Origin: an uncultured Pseudomonadota bacterium
GTDB taxonomy: Bacteria; Pseudomonadota; Gammaproteobacteria; Steroidobacterales; Woeseiaceae
DNA length: 64,000 nt
Direction of reading: 5' to 3'
Assembly (NCBI GenBank): GCA_913055625.1
Contig: CAJXJW010000010.1
Coordinates: forward strand, 1-64,000
In this document: in pieces, positions 9,388 through 18,599 of the stretch
Layout: the number at the start of each line of letters is the position of its first letter
Numbering within the stretch: the stretch's first letter is position 1
Translations under genes and position numbers: made by a program
The notes under the pieces: model-generated
Databases searched by the model: none
Seen by the model: only the letters and a program-made list of their open reading frames with translations
What the model was told of the DNA's origin: nothing

Positions 9388-10407
9388 GTGGCCGACAAGA
9401 AATCCGGCATCGAAACCTGGAATTTCGTCTCGAGTTTCGACCGGGACGGACAGGATTCCGAAATCACGCTGCCCGTGATTCTTGCGTTCGCGTGCTCGAT
9501 CGGGGTCGTCCCATTCGCCATCATCCGGCTGATGCACGCGGAGTACGTGATCGCGTTCGTCGATTTCCTGATCATCGTCGGCATGCTGCTCCTCGGCACC
9601 TGGGTCTACCGGACACGCCAGGTGCGGTTCGCGTGCATCGTCATGGCCGTCCTGTGCGTCGTCGGCATTTGCGCGTCGGCCTATGTAAGCGGCCCACGAC
9701 AGATCGTGTGGGCGTACCCGGCGGCACTCGCCATCTTCTACCTGCTGCGCCCGGGCGAAGCGATTGCCATGGTGCTGGCAATGGTCGGTATTCTAATGCC
9801 GATCCTGCTGTCGGAATCCAGCAGCTTCCAGACAGCGTCTGTTCTCATCACGCTGGTCCTGATGGCGGCATTCGCGTACGCCTTTGCCGCGATGAACAAT
9901 CGCCAGCGCGTGCTGCTGATGCGGCTCGCCACCAAGGATCCATTGACCGGGGTCGGGAACCGCCGCGCGTTGGACACGAAACTCGCCGACGTCGTCGCGG
10001 CCCGCGAGCGCAGCCGCTCTCCGGCATCGCTGATCATCCTGGACCTGGACCATTTCAAGGCCGTGAACGATACGCACGGACACGCGAAAGGCGACGAGAT
10101 CCTCCAGCGCATCGCGGAAATCGTGAACCTGCGAATCCGCGTTACCGACAGCCTGTACCGCATCGGCGGTGAGGAGTTTGTCGTCGTTGCGGAACACCAG
10201 GACCTGGACAAGGCCATGCACCTGGCCGAACAGCTGCGCCTGCTGGTCGAGGCGAACGAACTGGTTGACGACCGCGCCGTCACGATCTCGCTGGGCGTCG
10301 CCGAACTCGCGGATGGCGAAGACGGCGGCGCGTGGCTGTGTCGCGCGGACGAGGCGCTTTACGCCGCGAAGCGCAGCGGCCGTAACGCGACCGTTCGCGC
10401 CGCCTGA
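9388..10407 (+). CDS. Membrane-bound diguanylate cyclase (GGDEF domain)
   Basis: A 339-residue protein predicted to make cyclic di-GMP from two GTP at the inner membrane. About six hydrophobic helices occupy residues 28-163 without a recognisable periplasmic sensor domain, followed by a short linker and the GGDEF domain (about 175-335). The active-site motif is GGEEF at 260-264, a functional variant. An allosteric I-site RxxD (RVTD, 251-254) sits the canonical five residues before it, so product inhibition is expected. DPLTGVGNRR and LDLDHFKAVND are intact. The start is GTG, with AGGAG eleven bases upstream. The stop abuts the stop of the convergent DUF885 gene exactly (TGATCA). Confidence 0.93.
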   Translation: MADKKSGIETWNFVSSFDRDGQDSEITLPVILAFACSIGVVPFAIIRLMHAEYVIAFVDFLIIVGMLLLGTWVYRTRQVRFACIVMAVLCVVGICASAYVSGPRQIVWAYPAALAIFYLLRPGEAIAMVLAMVGILMPILLSESSSFQTASVLITLVLMAAFAYAFAAMNNRQRVLLMRLATKDPLTGVGNRRALDTKLADVVAARERSRSPASLIILDLDHFKAVNDTHGHAKGDEILQRIAEIVNLRIRVTDSLYRIGGEEFVVVAEHQDLDKAMHLAEQLRLLVEANELVDDRAVTISLGVAELADGEDGGAWLCRADEALYAAKRSGRNATVRAA

Positions 10408-12180
10408 TCAGTCGCCGGCGGCGGCGTCGATATAGCGATCGATGGCCGCGCCGAGCATCTCGAGGGGCAGCGCACCGTTTTCCAGTATGGCGTCGTGGAA
10501 GGCGCGCAGGTCGAAGCGATCCCGGAGCAAGGCCTCGGCCTCCCGGCGCAATCGCCAGATCTCGAGTTCCCCCAGCTTGTAGGCGAGCGCCTGGCCGGGC
10601 CACGAAATGTAGCGATCCACTTCGGCGCGTATATTTCCCTGCGACAGCGACGTATTCGATGCCATGAAGTCCATCGCCTGCTGGCGCGTCCATCCCTGGC
10701 TGTGCAGCCCCGTATCGATGACCAGTCGGCACGCGCGCCACATCTCGTAGCTCAACCGCCCGAACTGTTCGTAGGGCGTACGGTAGATGCCCATCTCGAC
10801 GCCGAGTTTCTCGCTGTACAGGGCCCAGCCCTCCCCAAACGCGCTGAAGTACAGGTCTTTGCGAAACTCGGGCACGTCCTGCATCTCTAGCGCCAGCGCG
10901 CTCTGGTGGTGGTGCCCCGGCACGGCTTCGTGCAACGTGAGCGCGGGCAACTCGTACAACGGCCGCTGGTCGAGCGCGTAGGTATTGATCCAGAACGCAC
11001 CGCCATGATCACCGCCCGGCGGCGCGCCGTAGTACGCCCCGGTGGTGTAATTTGGCGCAATCTCGTCGGGCACCGGCACGATGCCGTAGCTCTGCCGCGG
11101 CAACTTGCCGAAGTAGCCCGGCATGACGTAGTCGATGCGCTTCGCCACCCAGGCGGCTTCCTTCAGGAGCTGCTCGGGGCTGTCGGCGTAGAACTGCGGG
11201 TCGGTCCGCAGGAACGCCGCGAAATCCGCGAAATCGCCGTCGAAGCCGAGATCGTCGATGATCGCCTGCATTTCGGCGCGGATACGCGCGACCTCGTCGA
11301 GGCCGACCTGGTGTATCTCCGCGGCCGTGGTGCCCGTCAGTGTCGTGTAGCGCCTGATCTGGAACGCGTAGTACGCCTTGCCGCCCGGTAGCGCCTCCGC
11401 GCCGAGCGACGCCGACGCGCCGTAGTCGCCGTCGAGAAAATCGGCAACACGTGCAAACGCGGGCATCACCTCGCCGGCGATGACCTTCCTTGCGTCTTCT
11501 CGCAGTGCCGCCTGGCGTGCCGGCGGCACCCGCTCGCTCATCGACTCGAACGGGTCGTAGAAGCTGCTGTCGGCCGGGTCGTCCTTGACCTGCGCCCGCA
11601 GCGTCGGCAGGACGCCGTCGATGACGATGCGCGGCAGCACGAACGCTTCGTGGTCGCCGCGCCGCATGTTCGCGATATTCTCGTCGAAATAGCGTGGAAT
11701 GTCGCGAAGGCGCGCCAGGTAGTCGACGTAGTCCGCCTCGTTCTCCATGCGCACGCCGTTGCTGGCTGTCAACGCATTCATGAAAAAGCCGGAGAACGTG
11801 TTGAACGGTATGCGCGCCAGGTCGAGTTCGTAGGCCCCGATCGAATCGTCGAGTATCCAGGCGAAGACATCCGCGTTGACCCGCCCGGCCTCGCTCAGGC
11901 GGTCGCGATCGATGTCGGCCAGCCTGGCCCGGAAACCGCGCTCCCGGGCCAGGCGACGGGCGTCATCCGCCGGCGTCGCCCCGGGCAGGCGGTCATTCCC
12001 GCGTTTGAGACCGACACGTGTCGCCAGCAGCGGGTCTTCCTGCAGGCTGTACTCCCAGTGTTCCGCCATCAATGCGTCGAGCACGGCGTCGCCGGCCTCG
12101 TCGCCGGCCGGCCATGCGTTCGACGCGACGGCCAGGGCCGCCAGGACGACGGCCCCGCCCGCGCGAATGCGTCCCGGCAT
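10408..12180 (-). CDS. DUF885 family exported protein with HExxPGH zinc motif
   Basis: A 590-residue protein with an N-terminal signal peptide (hydrophobic GGAVVLAALAVASNAWPAG), so it is probably periplasmic. It matches the DUF885 family by its LTLHEAVPGHHHQ motif near residue 415 and the downstream FGEGWALYSEKLG, which together resemble a metallopeptidase HExxxH...E site. Family function is unproven; a zinc peptidase role is inferred. The start codon overlaps the TGA of the M28 peptidase gene (TGATG), so the two are probably co-transcribed and translationally coupled. Both look like exported peptide-degrading enzymes. Confidence 0.88.
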   Translation of the reverse strand: MPGRIRAGGAVVLAALAVASNAWPAGDEAGDAVLDALMAEHWEYSLQEDPLLATRVGLKRGNDRLPGATPADDARRLARERGFRARLADIDRDRLSEAGRVNADVFAWILDDSIGAYELDLARIPFNTFSGFFMNALTASNGVRMENEADYVDYLARLRDIPRYFDENIANMRRGDHEAFVLPRIVIDGVLPTLRAQVKDDPADSSFYDPFESMSERVPPARQAALREDARKVIAGEVMPAFARVADFLDGDYGASASLGAEALPGGKAYYAFQIRRYTTLTGTTAAEIHQVGLDEVARIRAEMQAIIDDLGFDGDFADFAAFLRTDPQFYADSPEQLLKEAAWVAKRIDYVMPGYFGKLPRQSYGIVPVPDEIAPNYTTGAYYGAPPGGDHGGAFWINTYALDQRPLYELPALTLHEAVPGHHHQSALALEMQDVPEFRKDLYFSAFGEGWALYSEKLGVEMGIYRTPYEQFGRLSYEMWRACRLVIDTGLHSQGWTRQQAMDFMASNTSLSQGNIRAEVDRYISWPGQALAYKLGELEIWRLRREAEALLRDRFDLRAFHDAILENGALPLEMLGAAIDRYIDAAAGD

Positions 12181-13895
12181 CACTCCGACGCAGCCTCGAT
12201 GGCCGCCTTCCGGGCCGCCTCGAATTCGTCACCCGGCGCCCACTGCGGCATCTCGTCCGCGTTGGCGATCGCGAGCCCGGTCCAGAAGCCGAGTTGCGCG
12301 TCGGCAATCATGCCGTCGAAGTTCCAGGAGTCGTCGTACTCGTCGCTGGGCTGGTGGTAATTCACGTCGGTGTAGTGATCGACCTGTTCCCGGCCCCACT
12401 CCGGCGGCCGGTCGACGAAGTCGGTACCGGTGTCCAGGTACATCGCCGGTACGCCGATCTTCGCGAAGCTGAACTGGTCGGACCGGTAGAAATAACCACG
12501 ATCCGCGAACTGGTCAGGCTTGACCACCCGGCCCTGCTCCTTCGCGATCATCGTCACGATATCGTCAATGGACGACTTGCCGAGGCCGATATAGGTCACG
12601 TCGTGCGTGTGGCCCCAGATGTTGCCGCCGTCGTAGTTCAGGTTGGCGGCGATCTTGCCCGGCGGGAACGTCGGGTTCGCTGCGTACCATTTCGAACCCA
12701 GCAGGCCCTGCTCCTCCGCACCGACGAGCGCTATTACGATCGACCGGCGCGGTGCCTCGGGCAGTTCTTTCAGGGCCTTCGCGATGGCCAGGACCTGGGC
12801 CACGCCGGACGCGTTGTCCATCGCGCCGTTGTAGATCGCATCGCCCTCCTCGTTCGGCGTGCCGATGCCGAGGTGGTCGTGATGCGCGGTGTAGATGACC
12901 GCCTCGTCACTGAGCGCCGGATCGCTGCCCGGAATGACGCCGAGTACGTTCGCGGACGCAACGCGGCGAACCTCGACGTCCATCGACAACGACGTCGTGA
13001 TGCCGAGCGGCACCGGCTCGAAGTCGCGGTTGTAGGCGGCCTCGCGAAGCGCGTCGAGGTCGAAGCCGCCCATCGCGATCAGGTCACGCGCGGTGTCTTC
13101 GGTCAGCCAGGCCATGACCTGGTTGCGCGGCTCGTCGCCGGCCGGCAGTTCGAACTGCTCGCCCGTCCACGATGTCTGCACGACCTGGAACGGGTAGCCG
13201 GCGGACGGCTGCGTGTGGATGATGATGGCGCCGACGGCGCCCTGGCGCGCGGCACTGAGGTACTTGTAATCCCAGCGCCCGTACCAGAGCCGCGTTTCGC
13301 CGGCGAACAGTTCGGGATCCCAGTCCGGGTCGTTGTTCATGATGACGAGGATCTTGCCGCGCAAATCCGCGTCCTTGAAGTCGTCCCAGTCGTATTCCGG
13401 CGCCTGGATGCCGTAGCCCACGAACACCAGTTCGGCGTCCTCGACCGATGCCTGTTCCGCCTGCACGCCGCTGTGGACAATGTACTGGTCCCATTGCTTC
13501 AGCGTCATCGAGTCGTCGTCGGTCTCGAAGGTCCACGTCGGCGGCTGCTCGGCCGTGATGCCGACAAGATCGAACGGCTGCTCCCAGCTGCCGTCGGCCG
13601 CGCCGGGCTCGATGCCGAGTTCCGCCATGCGCTCGGCCAGGTACTTGCGGGCTTTCTCGTCGCCGGCACTCCCGGGACCGCGGCCCTCGTACGCGTCGCT
13701 CGATATCTCGACGATAATGTCGCGCATGAAGTCCGCGGCGATTCCGGCCGCCGCGGCCTCGGCAGCCGAGGCGTCGGCGGCCGAGGCGTCGACCGGTACG
13801 TCCGCCGACTCCATGGCCGGTGCCGGTTCGTCCCGGCCGCAGCCCGCGAGCGCAAGCGAAGTGAGGATGATCAGGGCATAAATTCGTTGGTGCAC
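12180..13895 (-). CDS. M28 family metallopeptidase, predicted lipoprotein
   Basis: A protein of 571 residues starting at a GTG with GGAGAAAGG upstream. The N-terminus is a lipoprotein signal (IYALIILTSLALAGC), followed by a Ser/Ala/Asp-rich linker. The catalytic domain has the M28 aminopeptidase zinc ligands: TAHHDHLG (near 335), DNASG (near 360), GAEEQG (near 392) and a late HQPSDEY (near 516). A protease-associated (PA) type insert precedes it. It probably trims peptides in the periplasm or at the outer membrane. It is the first gene of a two-gene unit with the DUF885 gene, with a one-base stop/start overlap. Confidence 0.92.
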   Translation of the reverse strand: MHQRIYALIILTSLALAGCGRDEPAPAMESADVPVDASAADASAAEAAAAGIAADFMRDIIVEISSDAYEGRGPGSAGDEKARKYLAERMAELGIEPGAADGSWEQPFDLVGITAEQPPTWTFETDDDSMTLKQWDQYIVHSGVQAEQASVEDAELVFVGYGIQAPEYDWDDFKDADLRGKILVIMNNDPDWDPELFAGETRLWYGRWDYKYLSAARQGAVGAIIIHTQPSAGYPFQVVQTSWTGEQFELPAGDEPRNQVMAWLTEDTARDLIAMGGFDLDALREAAYNRDFEPVPLGITTSLSMDVEVRRVASANVLGVIPGSDPALSDEAVIYTAHHDHLGIGTPNEEGDAIYNGAMDNASGVAQVLAIAKALKELPEAPRRSIVIALVGAEEQGLLGSKWYAANPTFPPGKIAANLNYDGGNIWGHTHDVTYIGLGKSSIDDIVTMIAKEQGRVVKPDQFADRGYFYRSDQFSFAKIGVPAMYLDTGTDFVDRPPEWGREQVDHYTDVNYHQPSDEYDDSWNFDGMIADAQLGFWTGLAIANADEMPQWAPGDEFEAARKAAIEAASE

Positions 13896-14125
13896 GTGCC
13901 TTTCTCCACGGTTGGCGATCGACCGGCTTCGTCGCCGGTACAGAGTCAAAGACCGTCTGAACGCCGAACAGTTCGGCGAGAGGTGCCGTCAGGGACGTCC
14001 AGGACCGGCAATCGGCGATCGCATTACTGATCGGCCCGGCGCTTGCCTCGTTGGCCACCGGGTCCGCAAAGGCATGCAGCGTATTACCACGGGCGTGAAT
14101 TTGCCAGCCCGGCCGCGACCTCGCC

Positions 14126-15397
14126 TCAGAGGGACACGACGTCCGGGCGCGCCAGCGGCTTGACGAGGTGCATTTGCACGTTGCCGATCGCACGTTCGAT
14201 GAACGCGCCCTCGCAATAGCAAAGGTAGTAGAGCCACATGCGTATGAACTCCTCGCCGAAGCCCATCGCGCGTACCTCGTCCAGGCGCGCGGAGAAGCGT
14301 TCGCGCCATACCCGCAGCGTCTGCGCGTAGTGCGGACCGATGTCCTCGAGGTGCACGACCCGCATGTCCGTCCCGCGGGTCAGCATGTCCGTCATCGATG
14401 TCACCGACGTCAGGCAGCCGCCCGGGAACACGTAGCGGCGGATGAAGTCCACGCTGCCGACGTAGGCGTCGAAGTGCTGATCCGCAATCGTGATCGACTG
14501 CAGCAGCATCTGCCCGTGCGGGTGCAGCAGTTCGCTGCAACGGCTGAAGAACCTGGCCTGGTACTCGTGACCTACGGCCTCGATCATCTCGATCGACACG
14601 ATCTTGTCGTATTTTCCGGCCAGGTCGCGATAGTCCTTCTGCAGCACCTCGACGCGGTCGTCCAGGCACTCCTTGCGCACTCGCTCCTTCGCGTACGCGT
14701 ACTGCTCTTCGGAGATCGTCGTCGTGGTCACGTGACAGCCGTAGTGCTTTGCCGCGTACACCGCGAAACCGCCCCAGCCGGTCCCGATCTCGAGAACCCG
14801 GTCGCCCGGTTGCAGCGCAAGCTTGCGGCACACGCGATCGAGCTTGGCGAGCGATGCCTCCTCGAGCGTCATGTCGGGGCGCTCGAACACCGCGCTGGAA
14901 TACATCATCGTGCGGTCGAGCCACAGCGAGTAGAAGTCGTTGCCGAGGTCGTAGTGCGCCGCGATGTTTCGCTTGCTGCCGCTGCGCGTGTTCCGGTTCG
15001 CACGATGCAGGAACCTCTGGACCGGGCGCGTCAGCAGGGCGGCGCCGCGGTTCATGTCATTGAGCACATCGCGATTGCGCAGGAGGATCCGCACGAGGCT
15101 GGTCAGCTCGTCGCACGACCAGAGACCCTGGATCCAGGCTTCCGCGGCGCCGATCGGCCCGCCGAACGCGACCTCGCTGAAGAACGCGGGATCGTGGATG
15201 GTCAGCAACGTGGTGAGCGGCATGTCGTCGGTCAGGTCGCCGAATGCTTCGTGGCGTCCCTGCTCGCTGATCACGATCTGCCCGTTGCGCACGCGTTCGA
15301 GGCGCGCACGCACCGCGCGCCGTGCAAACTGGTCGAAGCCCGAAGGCTTGCGGCCGCTCTCGAGAAACTCGCTCGATCCTACCGACAGTGTCTTCAT
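14126..15397 (-). CDS. cfa: Cyclopropane-fatty-acyl-phospholipid synthase family methyltransferase
   Basis: A 423-residue SAM-dependent enzyme that adds a methylene or methyl group to unsaturated acyl chains of membrane phospholipids. It has the full COG2230 architecture: an N-terminal lipid-binding part (LLTIHDPAFFSEVAFGGPIG...AWIQGLW), then AAHYDLGNDFYSLWLD, the SAM loop VLEIGTGWGGFAVYAA near residue 200, the substrate region SIEMIEAVGHEY and the C-terminal helix EEFIRMWLYYLCYCEGAF. It is the last gene of the eight-gene minus-strand operon that starts at 20976. The ATG lies 11 bases after the DUF1365 stop; no strong ribosome binding site is visible. Confidence 0.92.
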   Translation of the reverse strand: MKTLSVGSSEFLESGRKPSGFDQFARRAVRARLERVRNGQIVISEQGRHEAFGDLTDDMPLTTLLTIHDPAFFSEVAFGGPIGAAEAWIQGLWSCDELTSLVRILLRNRDVLNDMNRGAALLTRPVQRFLHRANRNTRSGSKRNIAAHYDLGNDFYSLWLDRTMMYSSAVFERPDMTLEEASLAKLDRVCRKLALQPGDRVLEIGTGWGGFAVYAAKHYGCHVTTTTISEEQYAYAKERVRKECLDDRVEVLQKDYRDLAGKYDKIVSIEMIEAVGHEYQARFFSRCSELLHPHGQMLLQSITIADQHFDAYVGSVDFIRRYVFPGGCLTSVTSMTDMLTRGTDMRVVHLEDIGPHYAQTLRVWRERFSARLDEVRAMGFGEEFIRMWLYYLCYCEGAFIERAIGNVQMHLVKPLARPDVVSL

Positions 15398-15408
15398 TGG
15401 TTGACGTA

Positions 15409-16185
15409 CTAACGTGACGAAACTGCGATCTTCTGTCGCTTGTTCGGGTGCTCATGCACCGGGCATTTCTTCAGCCACAGGCGCAATGCCTGCCAGTGAA
15501 TCGCGACGATGATCCGGGCCGTCATGAACGGATACCGGACCAGCGTCCGTGCCAGCGACGCCGCGCCGATGTCGACCCGTCGCATCGCGACGGAGGCGCC
15601 GAAGACACGTTTTCCCTTATGCAAACTGGTCATATGGATGACCAGTCGATGCCCGGGATCAGTAAAGCACCAATCATATTGCATGTCCATTGGCATGAAC
15701 GGCGACACGTGCAGGGCCTTGGCGTCGCGGAATCGCTGCGCGTTGCCGCGTTGTTCCGCGCGACTGGCGGGCAGCACGTAGGCCGCCCGTTCACCCCAAG
15801 GCGTGTTCGTCACGTCCGCGACGATGGTTTCCACGCGGCGGCCGGATGCATCGAAGCAGTAGTAGTGCGTCACCGGGTTGAAGCAATAGCCGAAATAGCT
15901 GAGGTTCGTCAGCATCCGTACGGGCCCGGTCGGGCGTCGGCCCGTACGTTGCTCGACGAGGTCGCGCACGGACGCGTCGAGCGGCTGGTCTTGCGGTCCG
16001 AGGTAGTTTTCCCGGCGAAAGCGCGCCGGTGCCGCGCGGCTTGTCGACCAGAACCAGCGCCCGTCGAAGACCTCGTCCAGTTCGTCGAGGTCCAGGTACA
16101 TCATGAATACGCGATAGTCGAACCGGTGCGGCACCGGTTCCGACCGCGCGTGCCTAACCCGCCCTTCGTAGATGCAACTCTGCAT
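15409..16185 (-). CDS. DUF1365 (COG3496) family protein
   Basis: A 258-residue protein of the DUF1365 family, recognised from SCIYEGRVRHAR near the start, HRFDYRVFMMYLDLDEL, and the hallmark SYFGYCFNPVTHYYCFD. The function is unproven. The family is found almost invariably beside a COG2907 flavoprotein and a CFA-type methyltransferase, exactly as here, so a role in modifying unsaturated membrane acyl chains is inferred. Its start lies inside the end of the flavoprotein gene (32-base overlap), implying translational coupling. A C-terminal hydrophobic stretch (TARIIVAIHWQALRLWLKK) may attach it to the membrane. Confidence 0.9.
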   Translation of the reverse strand: MQSCIYEGRVRHARSEPVPHRFDYRVFMMYLDLDELDEVFDGRWFWSTSRAAPARFRRENYLGPQDQPLDASVRDLVEQRTGRRPTGPVRMLTNLSYFGYCFNPVTHYYCFDASGRRVETIVADVTNTPWGERAAYVLPASRAEQRGNAQRFRDAKALHVSPFMPMDMQYDWCFTDPGHRLVIHMTSLHKGKRVFGASVAMRRVDIGAASLARTLVRYPFMTARIIVAIHWQALRLWLKKCPVHEHPNKRQKIAVSSR

Positions 16186-17449
16186 GGGAGAACCGTTGAT
16201 TGAAGTGAGACAGCGCGTCGAGCGCGCTGACGACGCCGTCTTCGTGAAATCCGTTGCGCCAGTAGGCGCCGCAGTAGAACGTCCGGTCGACGTTCAGGTC
16301 GGCCTGGCGCTGCTGCGCAGCGAGCGCTTCTGTCGTGAAGACCGGGTGCTCGTAGTGAATCCGGCGCAGGACGCTCGCGGGGTCGATGCTCCCCTCGTGA
16401 TTCAGGGACACGCAGTACTGCCGGTCCGATTGAATGCCCTGCAGTATGTTCATGTTGTAGGTCACCGCGACATGCGCCTCCGGATCCCGCGGAAGGTGGT
16501 AGTTCCACGCCGCCCACGCGCGGCGGCGCTTCGGCATCACGGACGCATCGGTATGCAGGATCGCAACATTGTCCTGGTAGCGGATCGCCCCGAGCACCTC
16601 GGCTTCGGCCGTTGTCGGGTCGGCCAGCAGGGACAGCGCCTGGTCGCTGTGGCAGGCCATGAACACCGCGTCGAAGCGTTCGCGTCCTGCCGCGTCGGTA
16701 AACACGTCGACGCCATCGGGTTGCCGCCGGATCTTGCGGACCGGCGTGCGCAGGCGGATGCGGTCGCGATGATCGCGGACCATGCGCCGGACGTACTCCC
16801 TCGATCCGCCGGTGATGACCCGCCAGACGGGACGCTCTCGCAGCCGGAGCAGCCCGTGGTTCTCGAAAAAACCCACGAGGAAGCGTATTGGCATGCGCTG
16901 GATCGCGACCGGCTCCGACGACCAGATCGCCGCGGCCATCGGGACGAGGTAGCAGTCGAGGAACTCCCGGCTGTACCCGTGCCGGACCAGGTAGCGACCG
17001 ACGGTCTGCGTCTTGTCCTCCCGGCTGAGACTCGCGACCGCGGACCGGTTGAAGCGCAATATGTCGCGCACCATCCGGTAGAACGGCGGCCGCAGGATGT
17101 TCCGGCGCTGCGCGAACAGCGCGTTCAGGTTCGCCCCGTTGTACTCGAGCCGGCCGTCGAACGCCTGGACACTGAAGCTCATGACGCTCTTTTGGGACGG
17201 TTGCCCGAGCTCGTCCAGCAACTTGTTGAACTCGGGGTAGGTATGGTCGTTGAAGACGATGAAGCCCGTGTCGACCGGGATCACCCGGCCGCCGTCATCG
17301 ACGTCGACGGTGTTCGTGTGCCCGCCGATGTGCGCCCCGGCCTCGAAGACCGTGATGTCGCAGCGCTCGCGCAGCCGGTACGCCGCCATGTTGCCGGCAA
17401 TGCCGGTGCCGACGATGGCAACCCGCGGGCGTCGCTCGCTCGTCACCAT
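16154..17449 (-). CDS. COG2907-type FAD-dependent oxidoreductase (amine-oxidase fold)
   Basis: A 431-residue flavoprotein. The dinucleotide fold VAIVGTGIAGNMAAYRL is at residues 10-26, followed by FEAGAHIGGHTNTV. The family marker IPVDTGFIVFNDHTYPEF is clear, and the C-terminal FAD-binding strand reads FYCGAYWRNGFHEDGVVSAL. COG2907 proteins are annotated as NAD/FAD-binding proteins and cluster with DUF1365 and CFA synthases; oxidation or desaturation of a lipid substrate is an inference. It overlaps the lipocalin gene upstream by 7 bases and DUF1365 downstream by 32 bases, so it sits in the core of the operon. Confidence 0.9.
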   Translation of the reverse strand: MVTSERRPRVAIVGTGIAGNMAAYRLRERCDITVFEAGAHIGGHTNTVDVDDGGRVIPVDTGFIVFNDHTYPEFNKLLDELGQPSQKSVMSFSVQAFDGRLEYNGANLNALFAQRRNILRPPFYRMVRDILRFNRSAVASLSREDKTQTVGRYLVRHGYSREFLDCYLVPMAAAIWSSEPVAIQRMPIRFLVGFFENHGLLRLRERPVWRVITGGSREYVRRMVRDHRDRIRLRTPVRKIRRQPDGVDVFTDAAGRERFDAVFMACHSDQALSLLADPTTAEAEVLGAIRYQDNVAILHTDASVMPKRRRAWAAWNYHLPRDPEAHVAVTYNMNILQGIQSDRQYCVSLNHEGSIDPASVLRRIHYEHPVFTTEALAAQQRQADLNVDRTFYCGAYWRNGFHEDGVVSALDALSHFNQRFSHAELHLRRAG

Positions 17450-17970
17450 TGTTGCGGCACCTTCTGGACCTTCGACACGTCGTAGCCCAGTCCTTCGACG
17501 CGCTCGATCAGTTCCCGGTAGTCCGCCTCCGGGATCGACGGTGTGCGCGCCATGATCCAGACGTAGTCGCGCTTCTGCCGGCCGATGATCGTCCGCGTGT
17601 AGTCCCGGTCCAAGTGCACGATCCGGTAATCCGCCTTGACGGGCCAGACGAAGCGCATGCCCCAGGTCGCGTTGGTGTCCGTGTCGCGCACGAAGCCCTT
17701 CGGCGTGTAGGTCTTGAGCGGCCCGTCGAACCCGCCCTTGCGGAATGTGAACGTCGTCGCGATCGTCCCGTCCGGATTCAGCGCATAGTTCTCGACGGCG
17801 TTGTAGGCCTCCTTCTCGAGAAACGTCGGGATGTTCGCAATGACGTACCAGTCGCCCATGAAACGCTCGAGATCGACGTGGTCCACGGTATGCATATCGG
17901 GCCCCCTGCCGGCGCAGCCTGCAAGAAACAGGACGCCGATCGTGGTGAGTGTCGGGAAGATTCGGTTCAT
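17443..17970 (-). CDS. blc: Bacterial lipocalin, outer-membrane lipoprotein Blc family
   Basis: A 175-residue lipoprotein: signal peptide with lipobox LFLAGC (Cys near residue 19), then the lipocalin barrel with the first signature FMGDWYVIANIP and later KADYRIVHLDRDYTRTIIGR. Blc proteins bind lysophospholipids or fatty acids in the periplasm and are often stress-induced. In this operon the natural inference is handling of modified or damaged acyl chains. The start overlaps the DUF6134 stop (ATGA), and the end overlaps the flavoprotein start. Confidence 0.9.
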   Translation of the reverse strand: MNRIFPTLTTIGVLFLAGCAGRGPDMHTVDHVDLERFMGDWYVIANIPTFLEKEAYNAVENYALNPDGTIATTFTFRKGGFDGPLKTYTPKGFVRDTDTNATWGMRFVWPVKADYRIVHLDRDYTRTIIGRQKRDYVWIMARTPSIPEADYRELIERVEGLGYDVSKVQKVPQQW

Positions 17971-18599
17971 GACCTGACGTACCTCAGGACTCGGCCGCCT
18001 TTAACGACCGCCTCCAGGCCGAGCCATTGCTGCGTGGTCGAGTACCAGACGGCGATCCTGCGGTCACCGGCCTCGATGCGGTAGACGATCGCGGCGTCGG
18101 CACCGGGGTCCGCGACCGTGCGCTCGATACGCACGGTGACGAACTCGCCGGTTTGTGGATTCAACAGCCGCTCCTGTTCCAGCAGCGCCGGATCCCAGTA
18201 GGCGAACGACCGCACACAATCCGGCAGCGCCTCGGCGCGACCGGCAATCGTGAAACCGGAGTCCGTGCGTTCGCCGCTCACCGCCATGTGCTTGCCGTTC
18301 GTTCGCGTCGTGGCCTCGACGCTGACCAGGCAGTCGCCGCGCCAAACTTCCGTGTTCCGGTGCTCGTAGCGGTAAACCGGTATGGCGAGGAAACGCACGT
18401 CGAAATCCGCCTCGCTGCGCACGCGGGCCTCCCCCGGCGCAGTACTGGAGATCGTGTATTCGTGCGTACCGATGCGGCGCTCATCGAGATAGACGTCGAA
18501 CTCGAAGCGCTGCACCCCGGCATACGCGCCGGCCAGTCCGGCACCGGCCGACAATGCGGCAATGGCCGCAACACCCGCCGTGTAGCATTTTCTACGCAT
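17967..18599 (-). CDS. Exported DUF6134-like protein
   Basis: A 210-residue protein with a signal peptide (AAIAALSAGAGLAGAYA), so periplasmic or surface exposed. The mature part is a predicted beta-rich fold (FEFDVYLDERRIGTHEYTIS, VYRYEHRNTEVWRG). It resembles DUF6134 proteins, whose function is unknown; family assignment is from recall. A TTG one codon upstream is possible, but ATG 18599 is preferred. It overlaps the DUF1295 gene end by 8 bases and couples to blc downstream through ATGA. Its place between membrane-lipid genes suggests an envelope role. Confidence 0.72.
   Translation of the reverse strand: MRRKCYTAGVAAIAALSAGAGLAGAYAGVQRFEFDVYLDERRIGTHEYTISSTAPGEARVRSEADFDVRFLAIPVYRYEHRNTEVWRGDCLVSVEATTRTNGKHMAVSGERTDSGFTIAGRAEALPDCVRSFAYWDPALLEQERLLNPQTGEFVTVRIERTVADPGADAAIVYRIEAGDRRIAVWYSTTQQWLGLEAVVKGGRVLRYVRS

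Noticed and set aside
12018-14030. 670-aa plus-strand frame opposite the M28 peptidase
   Set aside because: The minus strand encodes a complete M28 enzyme with all zinc ligands; the plus frame has none of these features.
13896-14125. A gene between the M28 peptidase and cfa
   Set aside because: Frames here have no ribosome binding site or recognisable sequence; read as a 230-base spacer separating two transcription units.
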